DNA of 64,000 nt. It comes from Agarophyton chilense. Taxonomy: Eukaryota; Rhodophyta; Florideophyceae; Gracilariales; Gracilariaceae. The notes beneath the pieces were generated by a model. That model did not search any database and was not told where the DNA came from. It saw only the letters and a list, made by a program, of their open reading frames with translations. The position numbers and the translations under genes are program-made. How positions within the stretch are numbered: the first letter of the stretch is position 1; every line of letters begins with the position of its first letter. Of this stretch, positions 30,970-40,613 are shown piece after piece. The stretch lies in NCBI GenBank assembly GCA_030374765.1, contig JARGXX010000002.1, positions 806,001 to 870,000 on the forward strand, written 5' to 3'.

Positions 30970-31291
30970 CTCACGTTCGAAGGTCTGTGAGGAACTTGTG
31001 CAGCAATGGACATGTGCTACCTTGTTCACATTTAAAGTGAGTTGCGAAACTGCAGAAGTAAGAGTGGTTGAACTCTACACGGCCTGAAGCATTTTAACTA
31101 AACCGGAATCACGCGCGAAGAATGGAAAAAACGGACCAGCACGGTCAGACGAAAGCCGCGTATCTACCAAAGGTACCTTCGTACACACAGCACAGGGACG
31201 TGCAAGCCGAGCGGTTCCGCTGAAAAAGTGTGAGGTGCAATATATGTAATTGTACTTTCAGCGCAACGTGTGGCCAACCGAAAGGCGCCTG

Positions 31292-32341
31292 ATGTCGAAG
31301 AACACCGCCAGGAAAAGTTACGGTGCGCGCGCCTCGATGAGAGAAAGCAACGGGCGCTTCATGTTCGTGTCGCCAGCTTGGCGAACGCAAAAGCCACATT
31401 GGCATACGTCGCGATGCGTGCGACGTATTTCGCGCTGCTGCGCCGCAGCGTCGCCGGTGTTTGTGCTGTCGCACTTCGAGGCTCAAGATCTGCTATCGCT
31501 GCGACGGCGCGCCACCGAGCTGCTCACTCGTCATGACGGCCCGTTTGCGGTTGACCTGGGGCAGTCCTCTGTACAGACGGTCACGATCGACAACGAAGGC
31601 GTTTCGCACGCGCCGCACGCACACCCGCTTCTGACGTGGGCGCGGCTGCAGAAGCTGTGCAAGCGCAAGAGCTCAGGCGCGTATGAGGTGTTTCCGGACG
31701 GAAGCGTGCAGAAGATTGTGGACATGAGTGAGGTGACGAATCGGGTGGGGTCGTTGATGCCAGTAGCGCCGTCGGCGCCGCCCACGCTTGTCTTGGCGGG
31801 GTTTAGTATGCATCGCGTGAAGAGCGTTGATCCGGGCACCGATACGGCCAATAAAATTGCGGCGGTGGGCCGTCTGAGGGGACGCGTTCTTGACGTGTGC
31901 ACCGGGTTGGGATACACGGCAATCGCTGCGGCTCGATGCGAACAAGTGAGTGAGGTGTGCACAATCGAGCTTGATCCCATGGTGATTGCTGTGGCGCGAC
32001 GCAACCCGTGGTCGCAGCAACTATTCGGTATGGCGAACATCCGGTGCATTTGTGCGAACGCCACACAAGTTGTACAGACTTTTGATGACAAGTTGTTTGA
32101 GGTCATCGTGCATGACCCTCCTGCGCGTGTTCTGGGCGGTGATTTATACTCGCTGAGGTTTTATCAGCAGTTGCATCGCGTGTGTGCGCGCAATGGGGTG
32201 CTGTTCCATTACATTGGGGATCCAAACAGTCGGGAAAGCGGCAGGCTGTACAGAGGGATCGCTGATCGCCTGGAACAGGCTGGATTCTCCAACATTCAGC
32301 TCAGGCCGAGGGCGTACGGCCTGGTGGCGAAGCGCGAGTGA
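31292..32341 (+). CDS. SAM-dependent methyltransferase, archaeal COG2521-like
   Basis: From the ATG at 31292 the protein has 349 residues. The N-terminal third is a variable leader, perhaps targeting, followed by a conserved strand region. From about residue 195 there is a class I methyltransferase fold: motif I LDVCTGLGYTAIAAARC, an acidic loop CTIELDPMVIAVAR, a NIRCICANATQVV segment, and then IVHDPPARVLGGDLYSLRFY with an LFHYIGDP strand. The DPP...GDLYS..FY...HRV pattern is typical of a small methyltransferase family known mainly from archaea (COG2521). Its substrate is not known to me. Motif I and the acidic loop are intact, so it should bind SAM. The start is uncertain because other ATGs lie downstream. 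Confidence 0.75.
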   Translation: MSKNTARKSYGARASMRESNGRFMFVSPAWRTQKPHWHTSRCVRRISRCCAAASPVFVLSHFEAQDLLSLRRRATELLTRHDGPFAVDLGQSSVQTVTIDNEGVSHAPHAHPLLTWARLQKLCKRKSSGAYEVFPDGSVQKIVDMSEVTNRVGSLMPVAPSAPPTLVLAGFSMHRVKSVDPGTDTANKIAAVGRLRGRVLDVCTGLGYTAIAAARCEQVSEVCTIELDPMVIAVARRNPWSQQLFGMANIRCICANATQVVQTFDDKLFEVIVHDPPARVLGGDLYSLRFYQQLHRVCARNGVLFHYIGDPNSRESGRLYRGIADRLEQAGFSNIQLRPRAYGLVAKRE

Positions 32342-32561
32342 GTGAGAGATAAAACAAGCTTACAAAAGCTCCACACGACCAGCATTGTAGTGACGACCAA
32401 GACACAGGCAGCGTTGGTTGCATCGGGTGCCATGCTTTGAGAGCTCGGGGGCCATGTGCCGTGGGCGCGCCGAAGAAAAGCGCCATGCACGCGGCGTGGC
32501 GACACAGATTGCATTCCGCCTTGTTGACTGAGCGCGCGCCGCGCGAGTACAATTCGAAGTG

Positions 32562-32600
32562 CGCAGCACTCGCGCGCAGCACTCGCGCGCAGCACTCGCG
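32562..32600. repeat. 13-bp tandem repeat
   Basis: Three exact tandem copies of CGCAGCACTCGCG lie just upstream of the tiny Ala-rich ORF; a fourth copy is partly degraded. Confidence 0.85.
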
Positions 32601-32636
32601 CGCAGCGCGCGGCACACTTTCCGGCGCGCACACGCA

Positions 32637-32837
32637 ATGAAGCTCTGGCTCGACAAGCTGCGCCAGGCGATGGCACGGCTGTGGCAGCCGCGCGACCACA
32701 ACGCCGCCGCCGCCGCCGCCGCCGCCGCGCCAGACCTCATCCCCGACGACCTCTTCTTCATCAACTTCGACTGCAGCGCGAGCACCAAGCCGCAGTGGTG
32801 CGCGCCGCGCGCCGCCACCAAGCAAAAGCTGCTGTAG
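32637..32837 (+). CDS. Possible 66-residue Ala-rich small protein
   Basis: A short frame begins MKLWLDKLRQAMARLWQPRD, an amphipathic basic helix, continues with a nine-Ala run coded by a GCC repeat, and ends in a segment with DDLFFINFDCSAS and a basic tail. I do not recognise it. The amphipathic start and acidic/aromatic middle look more like protein than the overlapping frames, but length and repeat content keep confidence low. It lies between two convergent genes. Confidence 0.35.
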   Translation: MKLWLDKLRQAMARLWQPRDHNAAAAAAAAAPDLIPDDLFFINFDCSASTKPQWCAPRAATKQKLL

Positions 32838-32930
32838 CTGGCGCTAGCGCGAGTTCGCGCGAGCTCCATCGCTTTATAAACAACCGTCGCCCCGTTAAAC
32901 TCGATCCCCATCGCCGTCATCGTCATCTTT

Positions 32931-32954
32931 CTCTCTCTCTCTCTCTCTCTCTCT
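32931..32954. repeat. (CT)12 microsatellite
   Basis: Twelve uninterrupted CT dinucleotides lie just beyond the 3' end of the WD40 gene. Confidence 0.95.
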
Positions 32955-32971
32955 TGCGCGTGTGCCCACGC

Positions 32972-34036
32972 TCACAGCGAAGCGTCCCAGAGCGCAACGC
33001 AGCCGTCGCGGCCGCCGCTGGCGAGGCGACGGTCATCACAGCCATAGTCCACGCAAGCGACGCTTCCCTGATGCCAACGCAGCGAGCACACGCGCCTCAA
33101 CAAGGCACCCGCGCGTCGTCGACCGTCCCACACGCGCACGACGCCGTCCCATCCCGCGGTGGCCAGCGTGTGTCCGTGACCACTCCACGCCACCTGCGCG
33201 CAGCCGACACCGCTGCGTAGCGTGGCGGTCTCCAGCACACGCGCGTCGCAACGCGTCACATCGCCTACGGCAACCACCTTGTCGAAGGCGCCCACAGCGA
33301 CGCCCACGCGCCCGAACGGGCTGCATGCCACGCTGGTGAGCGCGTCTGGCGCCACTTTGGTGACGCTTCGCGCGCGCGCGGCGTGGCGCAGATCCCAGAC
33401 AGCCAGCGATCCGTCTTCGTGCGCGGTGAGCACGTCGTGGTCGCAGCAGCACACGCTCATGACCATGCCTGCCTTGCGCGCGGCATTGGGATGGGCGTTG
33501 GCGTCGTCGGCGCCCAACTTGAGGCGCTGTTGTATGGTTACTCTCTCGCGGTCGTCGTGAAGCACGGCCACTTGGTCGCCATGGGCGCAAGCGCCGACCC
33601 AAACGGCGCTGGTGAGGTGGCAAATGGCACAGAAGCCATTAGTGAGCACGGCGTGCGGATGGTAGCCATCGAAGGCAAAGTCGGGGCGCAGGAGGCGGGC
33701 GTCAGCAACATTCCACGCGCACAAGTCATTGTTGAGCGCGCCGTACTCCAAGTGCAGCTTGCGCACGACGCCACTCTTGTGATGCACACGCAGATGCAGA
33801 GCGTCGTGCGGGTGCTGCAGGATGGTGAGTATGGGCGACTGGCGCAGATGTGACGGGCGGCTGAGAAGAAGCACCGTCTCCTCGTAGCGGCAGTCCCACA
33901 TGCGCACGTCGCCGGCCTCGTCGCCGCTGTACAACATGTGCGCCGCGTCTCCGCTCTTGTGGAAGGTGAGCGCCGTGAGCGCCGCGGCGTGCCCGCGCAG
34001 AACGGCGCGCGCCTGCGGGCGCCGTCGCCCGCGCAT
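32972..34036 (-). CDS. WD40-repeat protein, GNB1L/ASA1-like
   Basis: With the first ATG (34036) the protein has 354 residues. It is a WD40 propeller: the first blade has RAVLRGHAAALTALTF and DVRMWDCRY, later blades have SLAVWDLRH, LATAGWDGVVRVWDG and finally LASGGRDGCVALWDASL right at the C terminus. The order, the weakly conserved central blades with a QHPHDALHLRVHHKSG segment, and the size fit ASTRA-associated protein 1/GNB1L, which works with the TTT chaperone complex in maturing PI3K-like kinases such as ATM and TOR. This subfamily call is moderate, since many small WD40 proteins look alike. Very GC-rich codon use produces long antisense frames. Confidence 0.8.
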   Translation of the reverse strand: MRGRRRPQARAVLRGHAAALTALTFHKSGDAAHMLYSGDEAGDVRMWDCRYEETVLLLSRPSHLRQSPILTILQHPHDALHLRVHHKSGVVRKLHLEYGALNNDLCAWNVADARLLRPDFAFDGYHPHAVLTNGFCAICHLTSAVWVGACAHGDQVAVLHDDRERVTIQQRLKLGADDANAHPNAARKAGMVMSVCCCDHDVLTAHEDGSLAVWDLRHAARARSVTKVAPDALTSVACSPFGRVGVAVGAFDKVVAVGDVTRCDARVLETATLRSGVGCAQVAWSGHGHTLATAGWDGVVRVWDGRRRAGALLRRVCSLRWHQGSVACVDYGCDDRRLASGGRDGCVALWDASL

Positions 34037-34057
34037 CGCCCTGCTCGTCGTATACAC

Positions 34058-34573
34058 ACTTCAAACTACACTGTCATCATCGTAATGGGTTGCGCCGTTG
34101 TTCAGCGCTAGAAATGCATCAAAAAGTGAGCACTGTTTCTGAGCACTCCGCAGTTTCGTCTGTTGCGCCACTTGCTGTGCGCCGCCAATTCGCCTCCACA
34201 GTATGGAGTCCACCACACACGACATGCACAGGAGGATTTGGGAGTTTGACTGTCACAGACGGAGCCGTATCTACAGTGAACTGGCCGGGGAGATGTTCAA
34301 ATGGATGAAATGACCATAATATGCACCACGTGTCAGTATGAAAGATATGATTGGCTAATATCGGCTTGGAATTACGCGAAAAAATGGCAGCCATTGGACA
34401 TTCGAAGTTACGCGAAATGTGTGCTTTCCGGCAAGTGGGTGTGTCGAGTACACCATAAGAGCGTGACTGGGCAACTTCCACATACCTTGCGCAACTCTCA
34501 AGTGGAACGGTGCAAGTTCACGTCGAAGGCAAATCTCTTTGTTACTGTTGATGGCTTTCTTGGTCTTTTATTA
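34058..34573. other. Boundary between gene island and transposon-rich block
   Basis: Upstream of the WD40 gene the GC-rich coding texture stops and AT-richer sequence with broken frames begins. The frame that continues into the zinc-motif ORF is open from 34301, but its N-terminal 90 residues have no counterpart in the second copy. Confidence 0.4.
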
Positions 34574-35278
34574 ATGAAAAAGACATACTCCTGCGTTGAA
34601 AAGGAACATAACAATTGTCGGGTAGCAGGTGGTCTGATTGGATCGGATCCAAATCACCAATGTCTGATATGCGAACTCCCGATTCATGTCATCTGTGGAA
34701 CATCACCTGTTGCTTCCATCAAAGAAAAGTATGCCCCCGACAGGGATTTGGAAGGTCGCGTTGTATGAAGTGTACGTAAAAATCCTGCCCATCGAGAGAG
34801 TGGTGATTCCATTGCAATTGTCACGAGAGAAAAGCAATCTCGTGATCAGATTGGTGACCAAAACGTACTGCGAGTGGTGCGTGACTTGGTTCCGTCAGAT
34901 GTGAACGTAATCTCATATATTGAAACCCAAGAAACTCCAGAGAAGACATGTTTTAAAGAGCACATGCACTACCTATGCGTCGATGGATCAAATGCTCGTT
35001 CCGCCAGCGGAAAATGTGATCGAGCTCGGTTGATTCTCCCGAGAACATCACAAACAACATACTGTGCAGACGCTTATCTTCAAATTGAAAAGCGCCGGGA
35101 AAATGTAGAGAAGGTTCGACGATATCGGGCGAGACATAAAGCAACAGAAAACACAAACGCACAGCGTCGACATCATGAGAAAAAAGATGCCCAATCGTTC
35201 TCTAGCAGTACGGCCTCCGACAATAATTACGAAACAAACTGGAGGAAACCAGTTTTTCATGACACCAGCTGGGACTAA
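34574..35278 (+). pseudogene. Zinc-motif/basic-tail family, copy 1, one in-frame stop
   Basis: One reading frame of about 235 codons is interrupted only by a TGA at 34766-34768. It starts MKKTYSCVEKEHNNCRV, then has GLIGSDPN followed by HQCLICELPIHVICG, a Cys/His metal-binding pattern, and after the stop ends in a basic, Arg-rich tail (RRENVEKVRRYRARHKATEN and onward). A second copy lies at 61349-62238. In that copy a CxxC occurs where this copy has the stop and an Arg, so this copy appears to have lost the second zinc knuckle. Motifs of the form C..C..P.H..CG occur in proteins of several transposon families; that link is inference. No transposase is adjacent. Confidence 0.6.
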
Positions 35279-36844
35279 GAAGGGTATCCGGAACCGACCA
35301 AAATGTCAAGGGCAACACCACGTCCATACTGTCACAGACACTTATGAAGCTCGCCGAAGTTTTCAAATGTAGACCGAAGTGGATGTAACCCAACAAAAGG
35401 AAGGAGAGAAGCTCATTGAGTTTCAATCCGACGAAACAGGTGGTACACGCCTCGGCTCTGTCCCTTTCCAATCTTGAAAAGCTTTCTACCTTACGCTGAA
35501 GATTTATTGTCCTGTTCCTTGCTCTCACGGAGCACCCACTTAACGCTGACGGAGAGCATGCGCATTGTTGTAGATAGTGCAACTTCCACTGATGTATCAC
35601 CGGCAGCGGAATATACGCGCCTGCAGGCCGCGAGCATCACGTGCTGCGACAGAGAAAGAGTCCACTTTGGGGACGAAAAATCACCGAACATCGCGCTGAT
35701 CTTGCGCCGAGCTTGGATTGCACCAAAGGTTACTTGCTCTATTTCATCGTTGGTGTGGCCAAGGTCATTATATGTGGAAAGAAAATGCAGAGTTAGGGAA
35801 TGCTGTGAACGAAAAGCCTCTGTCCTTCCAAGAATATTTTCCAGCTTGGCTATCTGTTCCATCTTCTCGTCCACCTTTATCTTAGGACAAGCTCGATACT
35901 CGGTACATTTCTCCAATCTGCCTCCAACGATTTGATACATCCGTAGCTATTGACGTTGCGAGCATTCCGATTCGTTACATTTCCGAAACTTGAACTCCAG
36001 CTTAGCGACGGCGTTGCTGGTTTTGATACTGCGCGACCATCATTGCAGGTTTTCTGGCCATCTGCACCTTCCACTTGCGTTTCTCCAAACCGGCAGCATC
36101 ACCACCAGCTCGCGATGCGTTGTCATGACGTGAGCACCAAACGCTCGTTTTTCGTGGCCGTGTGCTGCCGCTGCGACAGTGACGGTGTCCCACGCGCCGC
36201 GTCGCGGCAATGCTGCAGCGCGCGCGCTGCCGGGCAGTGGGGAGACGCCCTGCTACTGGCCGCGCTTGCCACCACGCATCGCGCACGCGCCGCGGAAACC
36301 GTCGAACAACCGTGCACGTGCGACAACTAAACTAGCGAAAACGCCCTTGGGGACGTAGACCCATTTGTGATCGAGCCGTAGAGCCATTTTTGAAGTAGCT
36401 GCCTATCACTCACCGGATAGCGATGGGTGTTCAACTATCATCTTACAGCTTTGCGATACGCTACGAAGCGGCGGTTGGGATGGACGTGTGGCCACTGGGG
36501 AAGGCTGTCTGGAGGTTGAGGAGTTTGAGCGTCGCATTTGCGGCCCGGGGTGGTGTCGATGGTGGTCAGCGGTGGGCGTGTGGATAGTCGTTTCTTGTGA
36601 TTACGCGGCGGGGACATAGTCGCTACTTGAATGGTTGGTATGTTGCGTTTGGAGTCCAAACTTTGGACGCGTTGTGGAGGGGATGCATGTTTTGTACGAG
36701 GTGCATGAGCGCTTTGGCGCGTTGAGAGCGCCGGTGCGAGCGCCGGTAAGAGATGCGCCGGATGTGCTGTTGTGAGCGCGCAGCTTATTGGCGAGCGCAA
36801 CGCGTGACAGATGCGCTACGTGTGTTTTTGTTTGTCATTTTGCT
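35279..36844. other. Fragmented region left of the MULE
   Basis: No gene here can be named. A minus-strand frame at 35491-35940 is listed separately. A Cys-rich GC-rich frame at 36115-36330 (+) and a Pro/Arg/Ser-rich frame at 36438-36800 (-) are possible but unsupported. The latter begins about 45 bp from the MULE insertion point. Confidence 0.35.
35491..35940 (-). CDS. Unidentified 149-residue ORF
   Basis: This frame has a balanced, protein-like composition, with MYQIVGGRLEKCTEYRACPK, then helical segments (IEQVTFGAIQARRKISAMF and LSQHVMLAACRRVYSAAG). I do not recognise it. No start context or neighbouring exon could be confirmed, and it may be part of a decayed element. Confidence 0.35.
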   Translation of the reverse strand: MYQIVGGRLEKCTEYRACPKIKVDEKMEQIAKLENILGRTEAFRSQHSLTLHFLSTYNDLGHTNDEIEQVTFGAIQARRKISAMFGDFSSPKWTLSLSQHVMLAACRRVYSAAGDTSVEVALSTTMRMLSVSVKWVLRESKEQDNKSSA

Positions 36845-36854
36845 ATAGTATCAT
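36845..36854. repeat. Left target-site duplication of the MULE
   Basis: ATAGTATCAT directly precedes the left TIR and is repeated directly after the right TIR. Confidence 0.85.
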
Positions 36855-37142
36855 GGCAAAAGGCCAAAATACACGACGTCTGGTATGTATGAAATAGACT
36901 AGATTTAGACCAATTAAAATTCTGGCCGCATTTCAGATACCGTACAATGCACCGTGGCCCCCTACTCGGAGTGCGCTCTCTGAGCTCGCATGGCGCTCTT
37001 TGCGCATATGCGTATCAGGCCAATCACACATCGTCCACATCGTCCCACATCGTCCTCGCTCTCTCCTCGTCCAATGCGCAAGCCGGCCGCAACTCGAACT
37101 CCTTCTCCCCAAATCACCTCGCGCCAAGTCCTCGCCATGTAG
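36855..37142 (+). repeat. Left terminal inverted repeat of the MULE (288 bp)
   Basis: Begins GGCAAAAGGCCAAAATACAC and pairs with the reverse complement of the right TIR. I count about three mismatches over 288 bases by eye. Both copies contain a direct CGTC.CACAT mini-repeat near the middle. Confidence 0.95.
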
Positions 37143-37952
37143 CTAAGAAAAAATGGCGCGACATTTGAACCTGAGAAAGGGTCGTTGAAGTTGAGAAGTA
37201 GTCGTGCGACTAGATGGTAGAGCAGTCATCCGTCCCTCCCAGGTTCAGTTCTTCTTTCACCATCATTTTAACGCACGTCTTGTGCGAGAAGTGAAGTTCG
37301 CTCTGCCGCCGTATCACGTCGCAGAAAAAGCAAATGTTAGGCATTTTGTAAGTGTTAATACTCATAATATTGAAAGTGTGCTTTTATATCTATTTAACTT
37401 ACGCTGTACACTTTAAATGATTCCTATTGCTTTGGCTTGCGCGTTTTGCGTTTTGTATCTCAAATTGGGAAGGTAGACTCATTGTTTGAGATTGAGAGCC
37501 ATAAACGGCAGTACGGTAGAACTTTGGAGCACCATGTCGTTGCTTTTTGGTAGTAAATCTCTTAATGAAGCTCTTCTTCCGTTTTGAAGTCCTAACAGAT
37601 GAAGAGATTGGTGGTAGGATTTTGGAGAAGTCGATTTGATCAACCGATGAGGAATCGAAGTGGTTGGTCTCCGCCGAAATGGTTAGACTCTCAGGTTCAT
37701 AATTGGTTATTAGAGACAGTGAAAAAATAGGACCATCGGAAATCATTTTCTTCACTGTTTCGAGTAGTCTATGTACTCTTTGAATTGCAACATTACCCAT
37801 GCCCGAAGCCAAGCGATGTATTTGGTCGTACATGGCCTTTCCATCTGAATAATGTCCGTAGTTCTGAAGCTCTACATCCGAATTCCGGTTACCAGATCAC
37901 TAATCTCTGCATTGTTGTCTTCCTCCCCATCAATGGGCAAGAGATTCGACTT

Positions 37953-38525
37953 TTACGCATCTGCATCAATCACACCGGCAGTTTGACGAATATTGGACAC
38001 TCTCGAAATGTTCCACTCCTCGGAGTTTCTCTTCCAGTACGTATCAAACAATTTATCGATTGCAATGTACTCCGAGAGTACTACCTTAAACCGCGGCTGA
38101 CGTAGAACCTCCTCCCCATACACCATCGCGCACCGAACTACATGACGGCATGGGAAACCCATCGTGATGCTGTTTCTACAGCTGCAGCGCACTTCCAGAT
38201 TTTTCTTCGCTTCTGTGCCACTGCCACTTACTCTGCAAGCGAAAAGCACAGTGATGGGTAGTACTGGCGATGAATTTGCAAAGGAATGTAAAGATGATGG
38301 CGGATTTGGTTGCGGAAAAGGTTTGGACGCTGCGGCATACTCTTTTCTCCACATTAACTCGAACTTCGCCACAGGGCCAACATAGCTCCCATCTTGTACC
38401 ACCTCACGCCATTCCACAGCTTCGATGTCTACTAATGTTGCGCTTAGAACTGCGTAGGACTTCGACGGAACTATACTGAGCTCTTTAAACTTCAAGAGCG
38501 CGTAACTGGTGTACTCGTTGATCAT
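37953..38525 (-). pseudogene. MULE transposase C-terminal part with SWIM zinc finger
   Basis: A 190-residue frame, shifted relative to the transposase core, carries VRCSCRNSITMGFPCRHVV, the CxC...CxH SWIM finger that closes MULE transposases. The stretch before it (YAVLSATLVDIEAVEWREVV) fits the usual linker. The offset from the core needs one frameshift or an unrecognised intron between 38656 and 38525. A further basic frame at 37833-37399 (with RTSKRKKSFIKRFTTKKQR) is probably the end of the same protein. Confidence 0.8.
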
Positions 38526-38655
38526 ATAGTTCAGAACTGGGGGGGAATAGGGAGTTGTGTGTCTTGGATTGATCTATGACGTGAGCTGAGCGGAGTAAGG
38601 GATCTGAGGTGTGAGGATCGCCTTTCAACTCTCCTTTTCCTTGTCAGTCGAAGCA

Positions 38656-40524
38656 TTAATAAGGGATCTTAGAGAAAGGCACCTTCTTCGACAGAATGTA
38701 TGCTCGGTAGCCAGAGTTAGATGCCTCCGTGTAGCCTGTATCCTGAAAAAGATACCTCTTCGGTACTGCTGCATCTCTGAAACAGACCACTAACATGTGC
38801 GGTTTGGAGTGGTAGAGGTACTTGAACCAAAGCGGAGGGTTGCGTCGGAAACCGTAAAAGTGTTGTCGTTCGAACGCTTCTCTTCTACACACAAAACTGG
38901 GCATACTTCTCGACCTTCTCAAGTTGAAGAGGTCTCGGGACATAACATCACACCATGTGCTCCTTCCAATCTTTCCACACCACGAAGTGACGTTCTTCAT
39001 CTGGTTTTGATTTAGATGCCACTCGTCAAGCGATATGAAAGATGTATCAAAGACCTTCTACGTCGCGTTAATACATGGGAAGCTCTGGTCCATAGTTATC
39101 ATTGCCGGAGAGAACAGGATAATGGACTTGAAACGCGAAAGTACCTGAACGAAATCCTCTTCTCTCTCTCCGGCAATGAAACCCATGAAGAACGTTAGCG
39201 TGAACCCATCATTTGACGTCCCATTGATGGTAAACAACGGATATCCAAACCGATTTGCTACAGCCTTACAATCCACCGAGATGCCTGGCACAATTCCGTA
39301 GTCCTCGTAGTCATTAAGCCACTCCTTGAAAGTCCAACACGCTGACATCATTCTTCCAGAGCTATCGCAATTGAAAAAGAACTTGTTACCAGGGTCTTCT
39401 TTGTTGAGGGCAACGAGTGCTTCACAAACTCTCATGCATTCCAAATCCTTTGGATTGCTTAGCGAGCCAGCGTACCCAAGCTGCTTTCGAGCCGCTATCG
39501 GATTGATTACTTTCTTATACTTGTCCTCCAAGTATCTCAAGGTATCTTGGAAGGACATTCTCAGAGTGTTGGTCATGTGAAGCGCTTCAGAGCGCATCTT
39601 CGGGGCCAGACGCTTCACCCCACAGCTTTCTTCAGGTTTATGATTGTGTCTAGCCCCTGTGAAGTCCGCAACGTAGGATTTATTGCCTCCGTCTTCGTCT
39701 GAACCGACTGTTTTGATAGTAAGAGAGAAATTGCATCGCCCAGGCTGCTTCGAGTTGTACTTCTCGCACTTCAGGAGACCCTTTTGTAGCACACGACGGT
39801 CTCCAGCCACTCCATTTGCTTCAGTTCTATTCCTGTCGCCTATGTAGATCGATGTCCTCGTATAGAGATAGTATCCCATTCAATCGGCGATGTGCTGCAC
39901 TTCTTTCATTACATCGTGGCCGGGGGCATCGAAAGAAAGGCTTTGAAAGCAAGCAATGACCGCCGACTTTAAGCATTCTTCAATATGCTCCTTGTCGTCT
40001 TCCACCTCGCCAGTCTTACTCTCAGCTATACTAACCTTCTCCATCTTTTCTTCTTGTCCATCCTTGACATGCACTTCTAATTCATCATCACATTCAGTGT
40101 CGTCATCGTCGTTGAGAGATTCTTCTACGTGGAAAATATCTAAAGGAATCTCTTCCTCGTCATCTAAAAACAGAAATCGATCGATCAGTTCTGAAGTTCT
40201 ATCATCCAGTCCAATCTCATCATGTATCCCTTCCGTACCACTCTTGCTCTCCATTCCCTCGTCTACAGCGGATCCAAGCATGCTGTTGGGTGTTGCCCTT
40301 GTACTAAACTGATAGTTTGAAGTAGAAGAGTAGGAAGAAGTGTGTACATACTCAATGCTATGTTTGGAGTAGTTCTTTGGTTCCCTGTCCGGGCTCGGTA
40401 TCCCCGGGGCTCCTGTTCCAGACAGTGGGGCTGCTAGACCACTCACGTCTCCTACGTCATTACCATTTACGCCTCGTAATTCATTACCAGTCACGTCTCC
40501 TACGTCGTTTCCTAAAGACAACAA
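38656..40524 (-). pseudogene. MULE transposase core, two in-frame stops
   Basis: One minus-strand frame runs from 40524 to 38656 and is broken only by TGA at 39880-39882 and TAG at 39058-39060. The part before the TGA is acidic with repeated ELRGVNGNDVGDV-like units at its start. The TGA falls at the beginning of a FAR1-like domain (MGYYLYTRTS..., LLKCEKYNSKQPGRCNFSL, and YVADFTGARHNHKP). Then follows the DDE core: VDCKAVANRFGYPLFTI with the first Asp, GFIAGEREEDFVQVLSRF, and MITMDQSFPCINA with the second Asp. The TAG follows directly, after which the frame has a conserved-looking WHL..NQMKNV segment. The transposase would cut at the TIR ends; this copy cannot make a full protein without readthrough. 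Confidence 0.85.
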
Positions 40525-40613
40525 GTCAATGACTCTTCTACCTCAGGTTGTGGAGACCTGTTCTGTTTCCCATTCACGTCTCCTACACGCTGGCACGAAG
40601 TACTATACTGGAG

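Noticed and set aside
33036-33623. Long frames overlapping the WD40 gene
   Set aside because: Arg/Ala/Gly-rich frames produced by the GC-rich codons of the real gene.
37206-37255. tRNA-like A-box and B-box words (TAGATGGTAGAGCA, GGTTCAGTTC) just inside the left MULE TIR
   Set aside because: Stem pairing for acceptor and anticodon arms is not evident and the length is too short for a tRNA; at best a SINE-like trace.
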